Assembly: GCA_963829835.1 (NCBI GenBank)
Contig: CAWHKC010000004.1
Span: 806,001 to 870,000, forward strand
Length of the DNA: 64,000 nucleotides
Source: Berkiella sp963829835
GTDB taxonomy: Bacteria > Pseudomonadota > Gammaproteobacteria > Berkiellales > Berkiellaceae
Direction: 5' to 3'
The translations under genes were made by a program, and so were the position numbers. Below are positions 1 through 8,858 of the stretch, in pieces. Positions within the stretch are counted from its first letter, which is position 1. Every line of letters begins with the position of its first letter. The notes below the pieces were generated by a model, which made no database searches, had not been told where the DNA came from, and worked only from the letters and a program-made list of their open reading frames with translations.

Positions 1-119
1 AGAAAAAGTCATCATTCATGTTCCCATTATTGATTAATGAAGTGTGATCTGATTTGTCCCGAGTTTTGCAGGGACATGCTTTATCGTTTTTCAACTAAAG
101 GTATGTCCCTAAGTTCAAT

Positions 120-920
120 TTACTTTTTGATTTCATCCAAGAGAACAGGTTGTTTATTTGAGAAATCAATCCATGGATTTGTTCCCAACATTTTCGCCCC
201 TTTGATGGTAGACGCTTCATATCGCATCAGCCAAGTTTCAGGACCTGTAATATAGGCTACGCAAATTCCCTCTTGTGCATCCATAAATGCGCCATGAGGT
301 ACAGTGCCTGGATAACTGATGCGCCAACCTGATCCCTTTAATGGTATAGAACTGAGTGAGAGTTTTACAACAACATTTTCTTCCAGCAAAAAGAACCATG
401 TCCATGGGCCACCTGAAATTAAGGTCATGACTTCATCCACGCCTACACCATTATCTGCTTTATTGATGTGCAGTTTTCCAAATTTATTCTCAGCATTAAT
501 ATGATCTTGAGCGCTCATCGCTTTCATATCATAGATTTTGGGATAAGGTGGCACGCCTACTTCACGAGTGGATAAACTACCTCCCTCTGCAATGACGGGT
601 TTACGACCCGCTTGATAAATTTGATTTAGCACCTCTTTGCGGCTAAGAGAAAAGAGTTTTAATATTTTCGACTGTTGTTCATCATTGAGCTTTGATTTGG
701 ATGTGCTCTCTATAATGGTTTTAGCTTCTTCTGGAATATTTACATTGCCAAGGTGAACTCCTATCGTGTGAAGACTGGCATTTATTTTATCGAGATCGCT
801 AATAGCGGATCTATTGTCACTAAAAGATAGTGTAGCCTGAGCATAGGATGTGCTTGTGACTATACTTAACATTGAAGCAATCATGGCTCCCAATGCCATT
901 TTTTTAATTGAATACATCAT
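120..920 (-). CDS. Exported protein of unknown function
   Basis: 266 aa. The N-terminus has a basic start, a hydrophobic stretch of about 17 residues and a likely signal peptidase I site after SYA-QA (about residue 28), so export to the periplasm or beyond is likely. The mature part has no family motif I recognise; it is mixed polar and hydrophobic with no further membrane segment. Two adjacent ATG codons (920 and 917) could serve as start. It stands alone, followed on the same strand side by the LysR gene about 90 bp away but not clearly in its operon. Function unknown. Confidence 0.7.
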   Translation of the reverse strand: MMYSIKKMALGAMIASMLSIVTSTSYAQATLSFSDNRSAISDLDKINASLHTIGVHLGNVNIPEEAKTIIESTSKSKLNDEQQSKILKLFSLSRKEVLNQIYQAGRKPVIAEGGSLSTREVGVPPYPKIYDMKAMSAQDHINAENKFGKLHINKADNGVGVDEVMTLISGGPWTWFFLLEENVVVKLSLSSIPLKGSGWRISYPGTVPHGAFMDAQEGICVAYITGPETWLMRYEASTIKGAKMLGTNPWIDFSNKQPVLLDEIKK

Positions 921-1013
921 GGAATTATCTCTAAAATTTGTTACGCCTAGGTTTATTATAAATAATTAAAAAAGGAATGATAGCGAATGATTTTGATCAA
1001 CATGGTCAAATTT

Positions 1014-1907
1014 TTAATCCCACTCAGACCAATCTTGTTCCAGCACTTTATGAATGAACCATTTCAAAGCTTTGCCATGAGCGGTTTTACGCCAGGCTAA
1101 ACTTGGCAGAGTGCTCATTTCCAGATCTGAAACTTCTTTAATCACCAGTTTTCCTTGTTTGACCCCTTTTTGCGCTAGATCTTTAGGGAGAAAACCTACA
1201 CCTAGCCCCATACATTGCGCTTGAAATTTTGTCTGCATATCCGAGACAGTTAGAATGTCTTGTAACGATAAATGCGGGGCATGCATTGGCGGAACACTAC
1301 GTGAAGTGTCCTTAATGGTGATACTGCGATGTTGACTAATTTGAGCAGTTGTTAAAGCTCCTTTTTGTTTCGCCAAAGGATGATTAGGATGAACGGCAAA
1401 AACACGCTCAACTTTCTGCAGTTTTTTTGTATTAAAAACAGCAGGCGTGGGGTTAGGGCCGGATGCGCCAATCATTAAATCAGCACGATTTTCGACCAAA
1501 GCATCCCAGGTTCCACCATATACTTCATTTTGAATTTTAATAAAAGTATGCTGATGTAAGTCATAAAATTCTTGGATCAGCGCTAAAAGGGGTTTGATGG
1601 GAAATAACACATCAATCCCAATGGTTAGCTCCATCTCCCAGCCTTGGTCGACCTGTTTTATCCGTTGTTCAATTTTGTATGCTTCTTCTAATAGATGGCG
1701 GCCTTGCTCTAATAACATGCTTCCGGCGGGGGTCAGTTCTGCTTTATGCTTACTGCGATCAAAAATTTGAATGTTTAAGTCTTGTTCACATTTTTGAATG
1801 GTATAGCTAATGGCAGAACGCACACGAAACAAAGATTGAGCAGCTTTTTCAAAGCTGCCCAATCTATCGATGGCATCTAAAACCCTCAGAGCATCTAAAT
1901 CTATCAT
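1014..1907 (-). CDS. LysR-family transcriptional regulator
   Basis: 297 aa, the usual LysR length. An N-terminal winged HTH (about residues 1-60, opening with the family-typical pattern IDLDALRVLDAIDRLGSFEKAA) is followed by a periplasmic-binding-protein-like effector domain (about 90-290). It is transcribed divergently from the small DUF2798 membrane protein gene with roughly 100 bp between the starts, the classic LysR arrangement in which the regulator controls its divergent neighbour and itself. The ligand cannot be told from sequence. Confidence 0.93.
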   Translation of the reverse strand: MIDLDALRVLDAIDRLGSFEKAAQSLFRVRSAISYTIQKCEQDLNIQIFDRSKHKAELTPAGSMLLEQGRHLLEEAYKIEQRIKQVDQGWEMELTIGIDVLFPIKPLLALIQEFYDLHQHTFIKIQNEVYGGTWDALVENRADLMIGASGPNPTPAVFNTKKLQKVERVFAVHPNHPLAKQKGALTTAQISQHRSITIKDTSRSVPPMHAPHLSLQDILTVSDMQTKFQAQCMGLGVGFLPKDLAQKGVKQGKLVIKEVSDLEMSTLPSLAWRKTAHGKALKWFIHKVLEQDWSEWD

Positions 1908-2013
1908 TGTTCAGTTTTTTAGACCAATTTAATCAAAATTATTCGCTATCACTCAATTATACTGTGGAATATACTTTTACACAAGGTCGTAAATATTGAA
2001 CAAGAGGCAAAAA

Positions 2014-2244
2014 ATGAGAAGCGCGCCACTACACAAATCTATCGAAATCATTCTCAGTACAGGCATCATGGCCTTTATTATGAGCGGTACCATCAGTGCA
2101 TTTCGATTAGGTTTGAATGTGGAAATGTTTTTAAGTTGGATGAACGTATTTCCTGTGGCTTGGACCTTTGCTATTCCTGCCATTATGACTACCAGAAAAC
2201 TTGTGTCGTTAATAATGAGGCCTGATCCCATAGATATTTCATAG
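2014..2244 (+). CDS. DUF2798-family small membrane protein
   Basis: 76 aa from ATG 2014, which has an AGAGG ribosome binding site just upstream; an in-frame TTG at 1996 would add six residues but lacks such a site. It has two hydrophobic segments (about residues 10-30 and 42-62) joined by a short loop with RLGLN, the pattern of the DUF2798 two-helix membrane proteins, which are often next to LysR genes. Function unknown in the family. Probably regulated by the divergent LysR protein. Confidence 0.75.
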   Translation: MRSAPLHKSIEIILSTGIMAFIMSGTISAFRLGLNVEMFLSWMNVFPVAWTFAIPAIMTTRKLVSLIMRPDPIDIS

Positions 2245-2292
2245 CATAATGATATACAATTCGCAGCAAAAATAGTTAAGAAGAAAAAAACG

Positions 2293-3219
2293 ATGCTTTT
2301 TTCAAATTTTTTGACATTTGACTGGAATGCCGCAAGTGAATCGGATTGGAAGTATATCGAACGAAATTTTATAGCGGCTTATTTTAATGCTTATAAAGAT
2401 TGTGATTTGGCCCAACTATCCATTAGTCCATCTATTTTGCGAGAAGCACAAGAAATATGGGACAGAGCCTATTCACAAGCCTGCAAAGGGAATGCTCAGG
2501 CGCTTGCGCTAGATATTTTTAATCCGCTTGCGCCTCTTTTGTCTCACGTTAATTCAATGGTAACCCCTGCAAAAGATCCTTTATCAGATCAAAAAGAGGC
2601 ATTGAATGTACATTTTGCAAAAAAAAGCACAGACATCATCGCTACAAAAGAATATTTAATTAAGTTAACTGCACTTCGCCATTATTTTGAAGAAGAATAT
2701 GAAGGTGAAAGAAATAAGATTTTAAAACAAGACAAAGGAACAAACCAACGCATTCACTATCTTGTTGCACGCTTTGAAGACCGACCCATTGCTTTTGTTT
2801 CATGTGAATTAAATTACAAATCAGGGCGTATCTATATGCGCTGGGTGACCATGTCCCCTTCTTTCCAACGCCAAGGCTTAGGGGGAATGATGTTTGAAGA
2901 AGTCCGTAAACATTTTCCTGAAAATACCGGAATAGAATTATATACCCGAGTCGCTAATCATCCTGCTCGAAGCTTTTATACAAAACTGGGGTTTAAAGAT
3001 ACAACCAAATTTGATTTTAGCGAACCCAAACCAGGGTACTTTGCTACCTATGTGAGCAAATGGTTATCAAAGGATACGGATACTAAGTGTTGTGCACCAG
3101 AAGATGAAGCGGTAAGTAAAACTGAAGATTTTATTGGGTTCATCAAGAAGCAACATACACATCCACTTATTTCAGAAGATGATTGCTTGAGCAAAAAGAA
3201 AACTGGAATGAAATATTAA
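2293..3219 (+). CDS. GNAT-family N-acetyltransferase
   Basis: 308 aa. The GNAT fold is in the C-terminal half (about residues 150-255): a beta4 strand reading RWVTMSPSFQRQGLG carries the acetyl-CoA pyrophosphate-binding Q/R-x-x-G-x-G signature, followed by the family-typical helix and ARSFYTKLGF near residue 230. The N-terminal ~130 residues are helical and unrelated to the catalytic core, and the C-terminal tail is rich in Lys, Asp and Cys. The acceptor substrate is unknown. Confidence 0.85.
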   Translation: MLFSNFLTFDWNAASESDWKYIERNFIAAYFNAYKDCDLAQLSISPSILREAQEIWDRAYSQACKGNAQALALDIFNPLAPLLSHVNSMVTPAKDPLSDQKEALNVHFAKKSTDIIATKEYLIKLTALRHYFEEEYEGERNKILKQDKGTNQRIHYLVARFEDRPIAFVSCELNYKSGRIYMRWVTMSPSFQRQGLGGMMFEEVRKHFPENTGIELYTRVANHPARSFYTKLGFKDTTKFDFSEPKPGYFATYVSKWLSKDTDTKCCAPEDEAVSKTEDFIGFIKKQHTHPLISEDDCLSKKKTGMKY

Positions 3220-3263
3220 AAGAATGATTAAGGGATGCGGCTTGAATTTTGGCTTCGTGCAAA

Positions 3264-3290
3264 AGGGTGCCAAGTCAAGCCAGGCACCCC
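3264..3290 (-). terminator. Rho-independent terminator of the phosphoesterase gene
   Basis: GGGTGCC at 3265-3271 pairs with GGCACCC at 3283-3289 across an 11-nt loop. Read on the minus strand the stem is followed directly by TTTTGC, and it lies just past the stop codon of the minus-strand phosphoesterase. Confidence 0.6.
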
Positions 3291-3296
3291 ATTTCA

Positions 3297-5651
3297 TCAA
3301 GAGCCCGGCAACGCTGATGGCGAAACTTTAAAGCTCGCACTTTGTCCGATCACCGTTGAAGGGCCGCTAGGATTCTGACTGTTGATGAGCAGGAGTAATA
3401 TTTCATACTTCTTGCCAGGTTTTAGTTCCGAAGTATATGCCTGTGCCTGTCCGCAAGGATTTGAAGAGGTTGCACCTGGTGCGGCTAATACAACCTCATA
3501 TCCAGCTACGAGTACAGCATTTGCTTGTGTCAGTTTATCACTCGCTGTATTCTCAGGAAAAATGCCTATCCAGGTATTAGCAGGTGTCGCATTTGAGGAG
3601 CGGCAGTAGTTTATATAGACATTCCCGCCTTCGCGCACTTGAGCCACAGATCCAGCTGGGTTCCCAATAATCTCGATTCCAGGTTGTGCTGCAGTTAAAC
3701 TAGAGGTTGGCAGCACATTAATCATTAATGGTGCGCGATATGGTGGTGCATTCCCTTGACGTAGCCAAGCGCCATACACCCCAGGTGATAAACCTGTACT
3801 CGGGATGCTCACCGTTCCATTAGAATCGAAATTATAAACTACTGCAGAAGGATCCGGCACCTCTCCAAGTGCTGCCACACTAACACCGGCATTTGAGTTA
3901 AGATTAGTGGGTGCAAGTAATTTGATAGGTTGCCCCACCGTTACAGCAGCAGGCGATGCAGCTTTACCAAAAGATTCTAAGATAGTGCCGACCGTTGCCA
4001 AACTTTCTGTGGGACGTAGATCATGATTACCATAATCATCATTGTTGGCAAAGATAGCATTCAGCGGTTTAGCAAATTCGTCGAATCTGCCAAGATTCCC
4101 CAGATTAAATGCGCTTTCTATAGTGCGCAACACACTGTAATGGTCATAGTGATTATTAACAACTGAGCCCGCTTTTAAAAGACCCGGAGATCCCACAGCG
4201 AACGTTGGTACATGGCTATTTGGCCAACCCCAGCCGTTACCTTCATCCCAGGTTATGATCAAAAGAGAGCGAGAGTTTTTCCATTGCGCGGACTGTAACA
4301 ACGGCTGTAAAGTCGTTTGTAGAAAGCTATCTTGAGAGGCTTGAGAGTACGCTACGCTCTGGTTGATATACCAAGCCCCTTCACCATCCCACCAACCATC
4401 AGCAGATATCCACGCAAATTTAGGGAGTGACGATTGATTGGTAATGGCGGATTCGAAATCTTTCAAATCTCGTAAGTGTGTTTGACAGTAGCCATTTGGA
4501 GTGGTCGCATCGGCGATCACATCCGCGAACTGTACAAATGGTTCTTGGTCTGGCTCATACCAACTCGCATCATCATAAATACTGTCATAGGTTGCTAGCG
4601 TCAAATTACAGGGTGTTTGCATATTTTGACCGTACGATCGCCAAGACAGTCCTTTTGCATCAAGAAGGTTGTTCAGGGCGGAAACTTTTAGATTGTAGTT
4701 TGGAAAGTAAACAGGCCCAAGCTCAAAGGTATCTCCCGCAACCATAGCGACGTAATTCTGATCGCTTGGATGATATTCGGCCCAATAATTTGTGAGGATC
4801 ACGCCATTTTTCGCCAGTGAAGAGAGATAAGGCATGCTAGAATCTATCGTCAACGTGTTCCCATTCGTATGTACAACATCGGCATAATTGGTATTTTCCA
4901 TCATCACCACATAAATGTGATCAAGTGGTGGGATATTCGAAACAGGAGGTTGTGCGACTTGGGCTGTTGCTGCGCTTAACGGTGATACATTACCACTAAG
5001 CGTCAGACTCAGGTTGTCGGCATAAGCATTGTGGTATGAAATCATTGAACTTAGAAAGTCCACAGTGACAACAATCTTTCGCGTCAAAGGGGGCACAATA
5101 CCATCAGCTTCGCTTTGAACTAATGCCGTGACATTATTACGTGCGCTAGCATCAGGACCTGCGAGTACCACTGGCGATCCCGTTGCTTGGCCAGAATCGT
5201 CCAAGAAAACGGCTGTGAGAGTGGCCCTTTCCTCACTACTTCCATGGCCACCAAGCCATCCTGACAATGCATATTTGACCGTACCAGAGTCAATTGCAGA
5301 AGCGACTGCACTAACATCTACATCCTGGTCCATAGCAGTATCTGCGCCCGGAGAACCGAAAAGCGCATTACCTGCCGTACCATTAGGAGGCAGAACCGGC
5401 GTTTCATTTGCATAAGAAAATGCTGAGTAACAAAGTGTACTTGCTGCACCTCGCAAAACATGCCAACCAACAATAGTAGACTGGGCTGTCCAGTCACTGG
5501 TGCAGTAATTCTGTAGTTCGGCATTACCATTAATTAAGAGATTAGGGGTTGTTTGCGTAACTGCACTCGCAAAGGATAATGGGCTTAAACCCGTTGCAAG
5601 GACGAGTAAAGCCAAACTCCCCCTATGCCATCGTTGATTCTTGTTCATCAT
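3297..5651 (-). CDS. Secreted phosphoesterase-family protein (acid phosphatase/phospholipase C type)
   Basis: 784 aa with a Sec signal peptide (basic start, hydrophobic core, cleavage near SFASA, residue ~29). An N-terminal beta-rich region (about 30-225) resembles a carbohydrate-binding module. The catalytic region (about 240-545) has the landmarks of the phosphoesterase superfamily (PF04185): DHIYVVMMENTNY, HPSDQNYVAMVAG, WDEGNGWG and HYDHYSVLRTIE, which supply metal- and phosphate-binding Asp, Glu, Asn and His residues. The last ~200 residues form beta-sandwich-like domains. It is a candidate secreted phosphatase or phospholipase. The coding sequence is visibly more GC-rich than its neighbours, compatible with transfer. 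A 12-codon remnant of a paralogue's C-terminus lies at 6676-6714. Confidence 0.85.
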   Translation of the reverse strand: MMNKNQRWHRGSLALLVLATGLSPLSFASAVTQTTPNLLINGNAELQNYCTSDWTAQSTIVGWHVLRGAASTLCYSAFSYANETPVLPPNGTAGNALFGSPGADTAMDQDVDVSAVASAIDSGTVKYALSGWLGGHGSSEERATLTAVFLDDSGQATGSPVVLAGPDASARNNVTALVQSEADGIVPPLTRKIVVTVDFLSSMISYHNAYADNLSLTLSGNVSPLSAATAQVAQPPVSNIPPLDHIYVVMMENTNYADVVHTNGNTLTIDSSMPYLSSLAKNGVILTNYWAEYHPSDQNYVAMVAGDTFELGPVYFPNYNLKVSALNNLLDAKGLSWRSYGQNMQTPCNLTLATYDSIYDDASWYEPDQEPFVQFADVIADATTPNGYCQTHLRDLKDFESAITNQSSLPKFAWISADGWWDGEGAWYINQSVAYSQASQDSFLQTTLQPLLQSAQWKNSRSLLIITWDEGNGWGWPNSHVPTFAVGSPGLLKAGSVVNNHYDHYSVLRTIESAFNLGNLGRFDEFAKPLNAIFANNDDYGNHDLRPTESLATVGTILESFGKAASPAAVTVGQPIKLLAPTNLNSNAGVSVAALGEVPDPSAVVYNFDSNGTVSIPSTGLSPGVYGAWLRQGNAPPYRAPLMINVLPTSSLTAAQPGIEIIGNPAGSVAQVREGGNVYINYCRSSNATPANTWIGIFPENTASDKLTQANAVLVAGYEVVLAAPGATSSNPCGQAQAYTSELKPGKKYEILLLLINSQNPSGPSTVIGQSASFKVSPSALPGS

Positions 5652-5867
5652 CTATCCCCTTAAACATTTAACATTTTCGCAAAACCGTGCAATTCCAACA
5701 TTTAAATATACGTACTTTGAGATGCATTACTTTACAACATCACATAGCAATTTATTGAAAACAAGAATGTTTGAAGGCAGGTCAAGTAATTATTTGGTTA
5801 ATTCAGGTTGAAATTAACCGATTATAACGAACGGTGCTTTTATTTGGTGAGCAAGTATCGATAACGC

Positions 5868-6341
5868 TCAACGGGGATAAGTTAAGCCTTCTATATCCAA
5901 GAGATCAACTGGACGCCCTAACATTTTTTTATAACTCAATAATTCATTTTTCGAAATGACAGGAACTTTAACGCCCATTAACTCAATACGATATGCCTTA
6001 GAAAGATCTGTTTCTAATGACTCCCATTGTCTGGTTAGTGCATTAAATATTTTTACATTATCTATACTGGCAAGATCGATTTCTTGTTCTTGATAACATA
6101 AAGTCATTACATATAAATCCCAATGATTGTCTCTGTAATGGCTAGGACCATAAATGACGTATTCTTTAACACTTTCTAGGATTTTATTAAAACCGTTTTG
6201 AGGGATATCAATGTCAATATCAGCCAACTCTCTTTTGGCACCATAGGCATTGGCAGCTAAACCACCCGCAATTTGATAGGGGATATCAAGGGATTCCAGT
6301 AATCGAGTTATCCATACCAAAGCTATTTTAGTATCACGCAT
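5868..6341 (-). CDS. Nucleotidyltransferase-fold protein
   Basis: 157 aa. The segment IAGGLAANAYGAKRELADIDIDIP (about residues 21-44) has the GG...(A/S) turn followed by an Asp-x-Asp-x-Asp metal-binding motif of the MNT/AbiEii/LinB nucleotidyltransferase fold, with a further acidic strand EIDLAS near residue 88. The C-terminus (LLSYKKMLGRPVDLLDIEGL) resembles the helical end of such proteins. No partner gene (AbiEi or HEPN) lies next to it, so it may be a free-standing nucleotidyltransferase or an orphan of a toxin-antitoxin pair. Confidence 0.6.
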   Translation of the reverse strand: MRDTKIALVWITRLLESLDIPYQIAGGLAANAYGAKRELADIDIDIPQNGFNKILESVKEYVIYGPSHYRDNHWDLYVMTLCYQEQEIDLASIDNVKIFNALTRQWESLETDLSKAYRIELMGVKVPVISKNELLSYKKMLGRPVDLLDIEGLTYPR

Positions 6342-6365
6342 ACTATTTCATACCCTTGCCCGAGG

Positions 6366-6659
6366 TTGTTAAAAAGTGAGTATCAATTGTCAAAAATATT
6401 CAAACCTGGGTCAAGGGTATACTTGACACCTTCCCCTGCACTGAGCAACGCCACCATGCAAACAAGCTCGCAGTTTGTCGGCGCTGGACCTTCGTTTATA
6501 ACCACAGGTGCAACACCGCCTCGATCACAATATCATCTGGGAGCAGAGCTGGCTCTGGTTTCTCCAAAAAATTGGGATACCACGTTAAGCTATGATGCAC
6601 AAATTGAAAATAATTTCCTTGCGCAAAGTGGGTTTGTACGATGGCGCTATCGTTGGTGA
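6366..6659 (+). pseudogene. Fragment resembling an autotransporter beta-barrel C-terminus
   Basis: The last ~50 residues alternate polar and hydrophobic residues like outer-membrane strands (ELALVSPKNWDTTLSYDAQI) and end in an aromatic (RWRYRW), as outer-membrane barrels do. There is no signal peptide, passenger or room for a whole barrel, and the 5' part includes a repeated intergenic 23-mer (6408-6430). I read it as the 3' remnant of an autotransporter or porin-like gene. Confidence 0.45.
6408..6430. repeat. Dispersed 23-bp repeat, copy 1
   Basis: A 23-mer containing the inverted arms GTCAAG and CTTGAC around GGTATA. The same 23 bases occur in reverse-complement orientation at 17631-17653. 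Copy 1 lies inside a degenerate open frame, so it is probably a small intergenic element or the end of a vanished one. Confidence 0.6.
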
Positions 6660-6675
6660 TTCCCGTCCCATTGAA

Positions 6676-6714
6676 TTAGGTATTCGGCAGCGCTGATGGC
6701 AAAACTTTAAAGCG
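6676..6714 (-). pseudogene. C-terminal remnant of a second phosphoesterase
   Basis: Read on the minus strand this gives FKVLPSALPNT then a stop, closely matching the C-terminus of the intact phosphoesterase (FKVSPSALPGS then stop at 3297). DNA similarity covers about 30 bases. It is what is left of a duplicated copy. Confidence 0.5.
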
Positions 6715-6894
6715 TTTACAAAATTTCGTAAACTTCCTTTATATTGTTTGGGATTATTCTTGCTGCATAGTATTTTCGTTCCAAGTACAACTTATTATAC
6801 TTTATTGTTTATTTCAAACCTAGTTCATGAAATCCTGTTTTTCATTTTTTCATAGGAGAGGGTCATAATGTTCTGTATGATCATCGGACTTTTT

Positions 6895-7596
6895 TTATAA
6901 ACTATGACTAAAATCAGCCTCTAAGTACGTCTTACCTTTTTCTTTTTCCACTCGTACAGATTTTTTAGTTGGATTTATGTGATAACTCAAATAATGCGAT
7001 ACTCTAGGTTTACTTAATATCTTTTCCGTGAAAGCGACTAAATTAGTTCCACCAATATTTCTTGCGGAACGGGTTAATAGGCCTGGATGTCCTTCATTAG
7101 AAATTCGACTGCCAATTTGTTGAGTGAAAGTGTAATCTTCTGCAAGAAGTTGAGGATATCTTTGTTCTTGACCTCTAAAATCAAGTAAAATTCCTTGACA
7201 CAAAATATTGTAAATCGCTCTTTCACGATAAATAATTTCAGTCACACCTGCCGTCCCTAATACATCCATTAAGTTATGAAAGGCTGTTTCATAAATGGTT
7301 GTATCAAGATCCAAAGCACCATACCAGCAACCGAAAGAACCATCACTAAAACGGGTTCGTTGATAATTTTCAGATTCAAAAGGAAACATGATACCCGTTG
7401 TATAATGAAACCCTCGGCTAATCATGCCGGCAGGCGCATCAGACTTAACTCTAGCTTCTGCTGCCTGAGCAATTTCATTAAACCCCGGCTCATCGCTATA
7501 TAAATCATCAAATAAATCTTCACTTTTTTTAAGGGACAAAATATTTCTTTTTACATCTTCATTTAACGTTGCATTTTTTTCGAAAAGCTCTTCCAC
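6895..7596 (-). CDS. RES-domain toxin
   Basis: 233 aa, typical of RES toxins, which degrade cellular NAD+. Family landmarks are visible: SRGFHY near residue 60, R82 followed by FGCWYGA (88-94), E103 in TIYETAFH, and the RSAR segment near residue 187 supplying the Ser. It starts with GTG at 7596, overlapping the antitoxin stop TAG by one base, so the two are translationally coupled. The usual arrangement has the Xre antitoxin gene first, as here. Function is assigned from family knowledge; all three name residues (R, E, S) appear present, so the toxin is probably active. Confidence 0.88.
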   Translation of the reverse strand: MEELFEKNATLNEDVKRNILSLKKSEDLFDDLYSDEPGFNEIAQAAEARVKSDAPAGMISRGFHYTTGIMFPFESENYQRTRFSDGSFGCWYGALDLDTTIYETAFHNLMDVLGTAGVTEIIYRERAIYNILCQGILLDFRGQEQRYPQLLAEDYTFTQQIGSRISNEGHPGLLTRSARNIGGTNLVAFTEKILSKPRVSHYLSYHINPTKKSVRVEKEKGKTYLEADFSHSL

Positions 7597-8036
7597 TACT
7601 GCCCTCGCATAAAATCCAAATACCTTGCAACACGCGCTATACCAAGAACGCCTTGTGATTGCATAACTTCCAATGGTGTTAAATTATCAAAGGCTCGATT
7701 AGGACGACTTACCCATGAATAACGAATTTGTATATTTTTTGGATAAAGCAAACGCAAAGCTTTATGAATAGCGAGCAAATAACCCGCCCAATCAAGCATA
7801 TCTCTAGATTTTGGCAAAGGACTTTCTCCTTTGCGGTATTTGTCTAAAGTGCTTCGACTTTGTTCACTTATTCCTAAAAGATTCGTTTGCGCACGTTGAT
7901 TCAATTCCCAATGTTCAAATAGTTTCATCAACATAATCGCCAATTTTTTTCTAGCATCTGGGTCTTCTAAATCTATCTGCAAATCATTGATTGTTTCTTT
8001 ATTGCTAGGGCCATGTTTAGATGGATGTGTTCTCAT
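7596..8036 (-). CDS. Xre/MbcA/ParS-type antitoxin of the RES toxin
   Basis: 146 aa. An Xre-like HTH region (about residues 40-80, LLGISEQSRSTLDKYRKGES) is followed by the MbcA/ParS toxin-binding domain ending in NRAFDNLTPLEVMQSQG and RVARYLDFMRGQ, the C-terminal pattern that plugs RES-type active sites. It is first gene of a two-gene operon with the toxin. As in the family it should repress its own promoter; the ~200 bp upstream are AT-rich with repeated CATTTT/AACATTTT tracts but no operator I can define. Confidence 0.88.
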   Translation of the reverse strand: MRTHPSKHGPSNKETINDLQIDLEDPDARKKLAIMLMKLFEHWELNQRAQTNLLGISEQSRSTLDKYRKGESPLPKSRDMLDWAGYLLAIHKALRLLYPKNIQIRYSWVSRPNRAFDNLTPLEVMQSQGVLGIARVARYLDFMRGQ

Positions 8037-8194
8037 ATTGCCCTCCTTTTGTAAAATTAGCCTATCTTATTTAGAAGGTTAGCACAAAAAATGAACTTTT
8101 GTAAACATTTTATGTAGTTTAAAAGACATTTTAATAAATTTGAAGTGTATATGCCCGTTATATTCAAAGTTTGGAGCTTGAGAGCAGTTGAGGC

Positions 8195-8232
8195 AAAAAA
8201 TGGCTATCCTTTTGTATTTTCAGATAGCCATT
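8195..8232 (-). terminator. Strong rho-independent terminator
   Basis: AATGGCTATC (8199-8208) and GATAGCCATT (8223-8232) form a perfect 10-bp stem with a 14-nt loop. On the minus strand it is followed by six T residues. It ends transcription of the Ala-rich protein gene that stops at 8242. Confidence 0.85.
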
Positions 8233-8241
8233 CAAAATGAT

Positions 8242-8712
8242 TTAGGAGATGCTTAGTTTGCGTTGTGCCATTGCGTCTATAGCAACGTCTTTAGACTCGT
8301 TGTTGTTGCTATCAAGATATTGATAAAGATGGCCAGCTGCACGAATTGCCACTTTGCCAACGACAGCACCACTAAATAACAACGCCGCTCCTATAGCAAT
8401 TACTTCTCCACTTCCTGATGCAAGAGCTGCGCCACCTGCTGCAACTTCCGTGCCTGCAGCGGCTATGGCAGCAGCAGCTTGGACTGCAGTAGCATTGACA
8501 CTTGCTGCTGCTAAAGCTTCCGTTAAAGCAATTCCGCCTGTTGTCGCTGCTAAGCCTAAACCATAGGCTGCAGTACCAGTGGCAATAGCTTCTGCGGCTT
8601 TAGTTTTTTCAACATTTTCGGTGCAGAATTTTGGTTTGCTGATGATTCTATCTGCAACCCATTCAGCGGCTGAATCTATTTTACCTAAAACCCATTTAAT
8701 AAATTGAATCAT
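8242..8712 (-). CDS. Ala/Gly-rich helical protein of unknown function
   Basis: 156 aa with no family I recognise. The N-terminal ~30 residues look amphipathic (IKWVLGKIDSAAEWVADRI). Residues about 40-130 are very rich in Ala, Gly and Thr with repeated small-xxx-small spacing (glycine-zipper-like), compatible with helices that insert in or pack against membranes. No signal peptide. It has its own terminator and a TTGAGGTT-like leader before the ATG, so it is a real single-gene unit. A pore-forming or membrane-associated role is only a guess. Confidence 0.6.
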   Translation of the reverse strand: MIQFIKWVLGKIDSAAEWVADRIISKPKFCTENVEKTKAAEAIATGTAAYGLGLAATTGGIALTEALAAASVNATAVQAAAAIAAAGTEVAAGGAALASGSGEVIAIGAALLFSGAVVGKVAIRAAGHLYQYLDSNNNESKDVAIDAMAQRKLSIS

Positions 8713-8858
8713 TTTAAACCTCTTGAGTTAGCAGATTAGCATATTTATGACCGTATGATATGTGAGCAAACACTCACATTCAATAGTAAAAACCTATTTT
8801 TGGGATATAAGGTCAAAAGAAGGGTTTAAACGGTTGCAAAACGGGTTAGAATCTATGC

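Noticed and set aside
70..110. AGGGACAT/ATGTCCCT inverted repeat
   Set aside because: An 8-bp arm with a 25-base loop and no T tract is too weak to call a terminator or operator.
3382..5530. Several open frames over the phosphoesterase gene
   Set aside because: They overlap a gene with a signal peptide and clear catalytic motifs, and have no features of their own.
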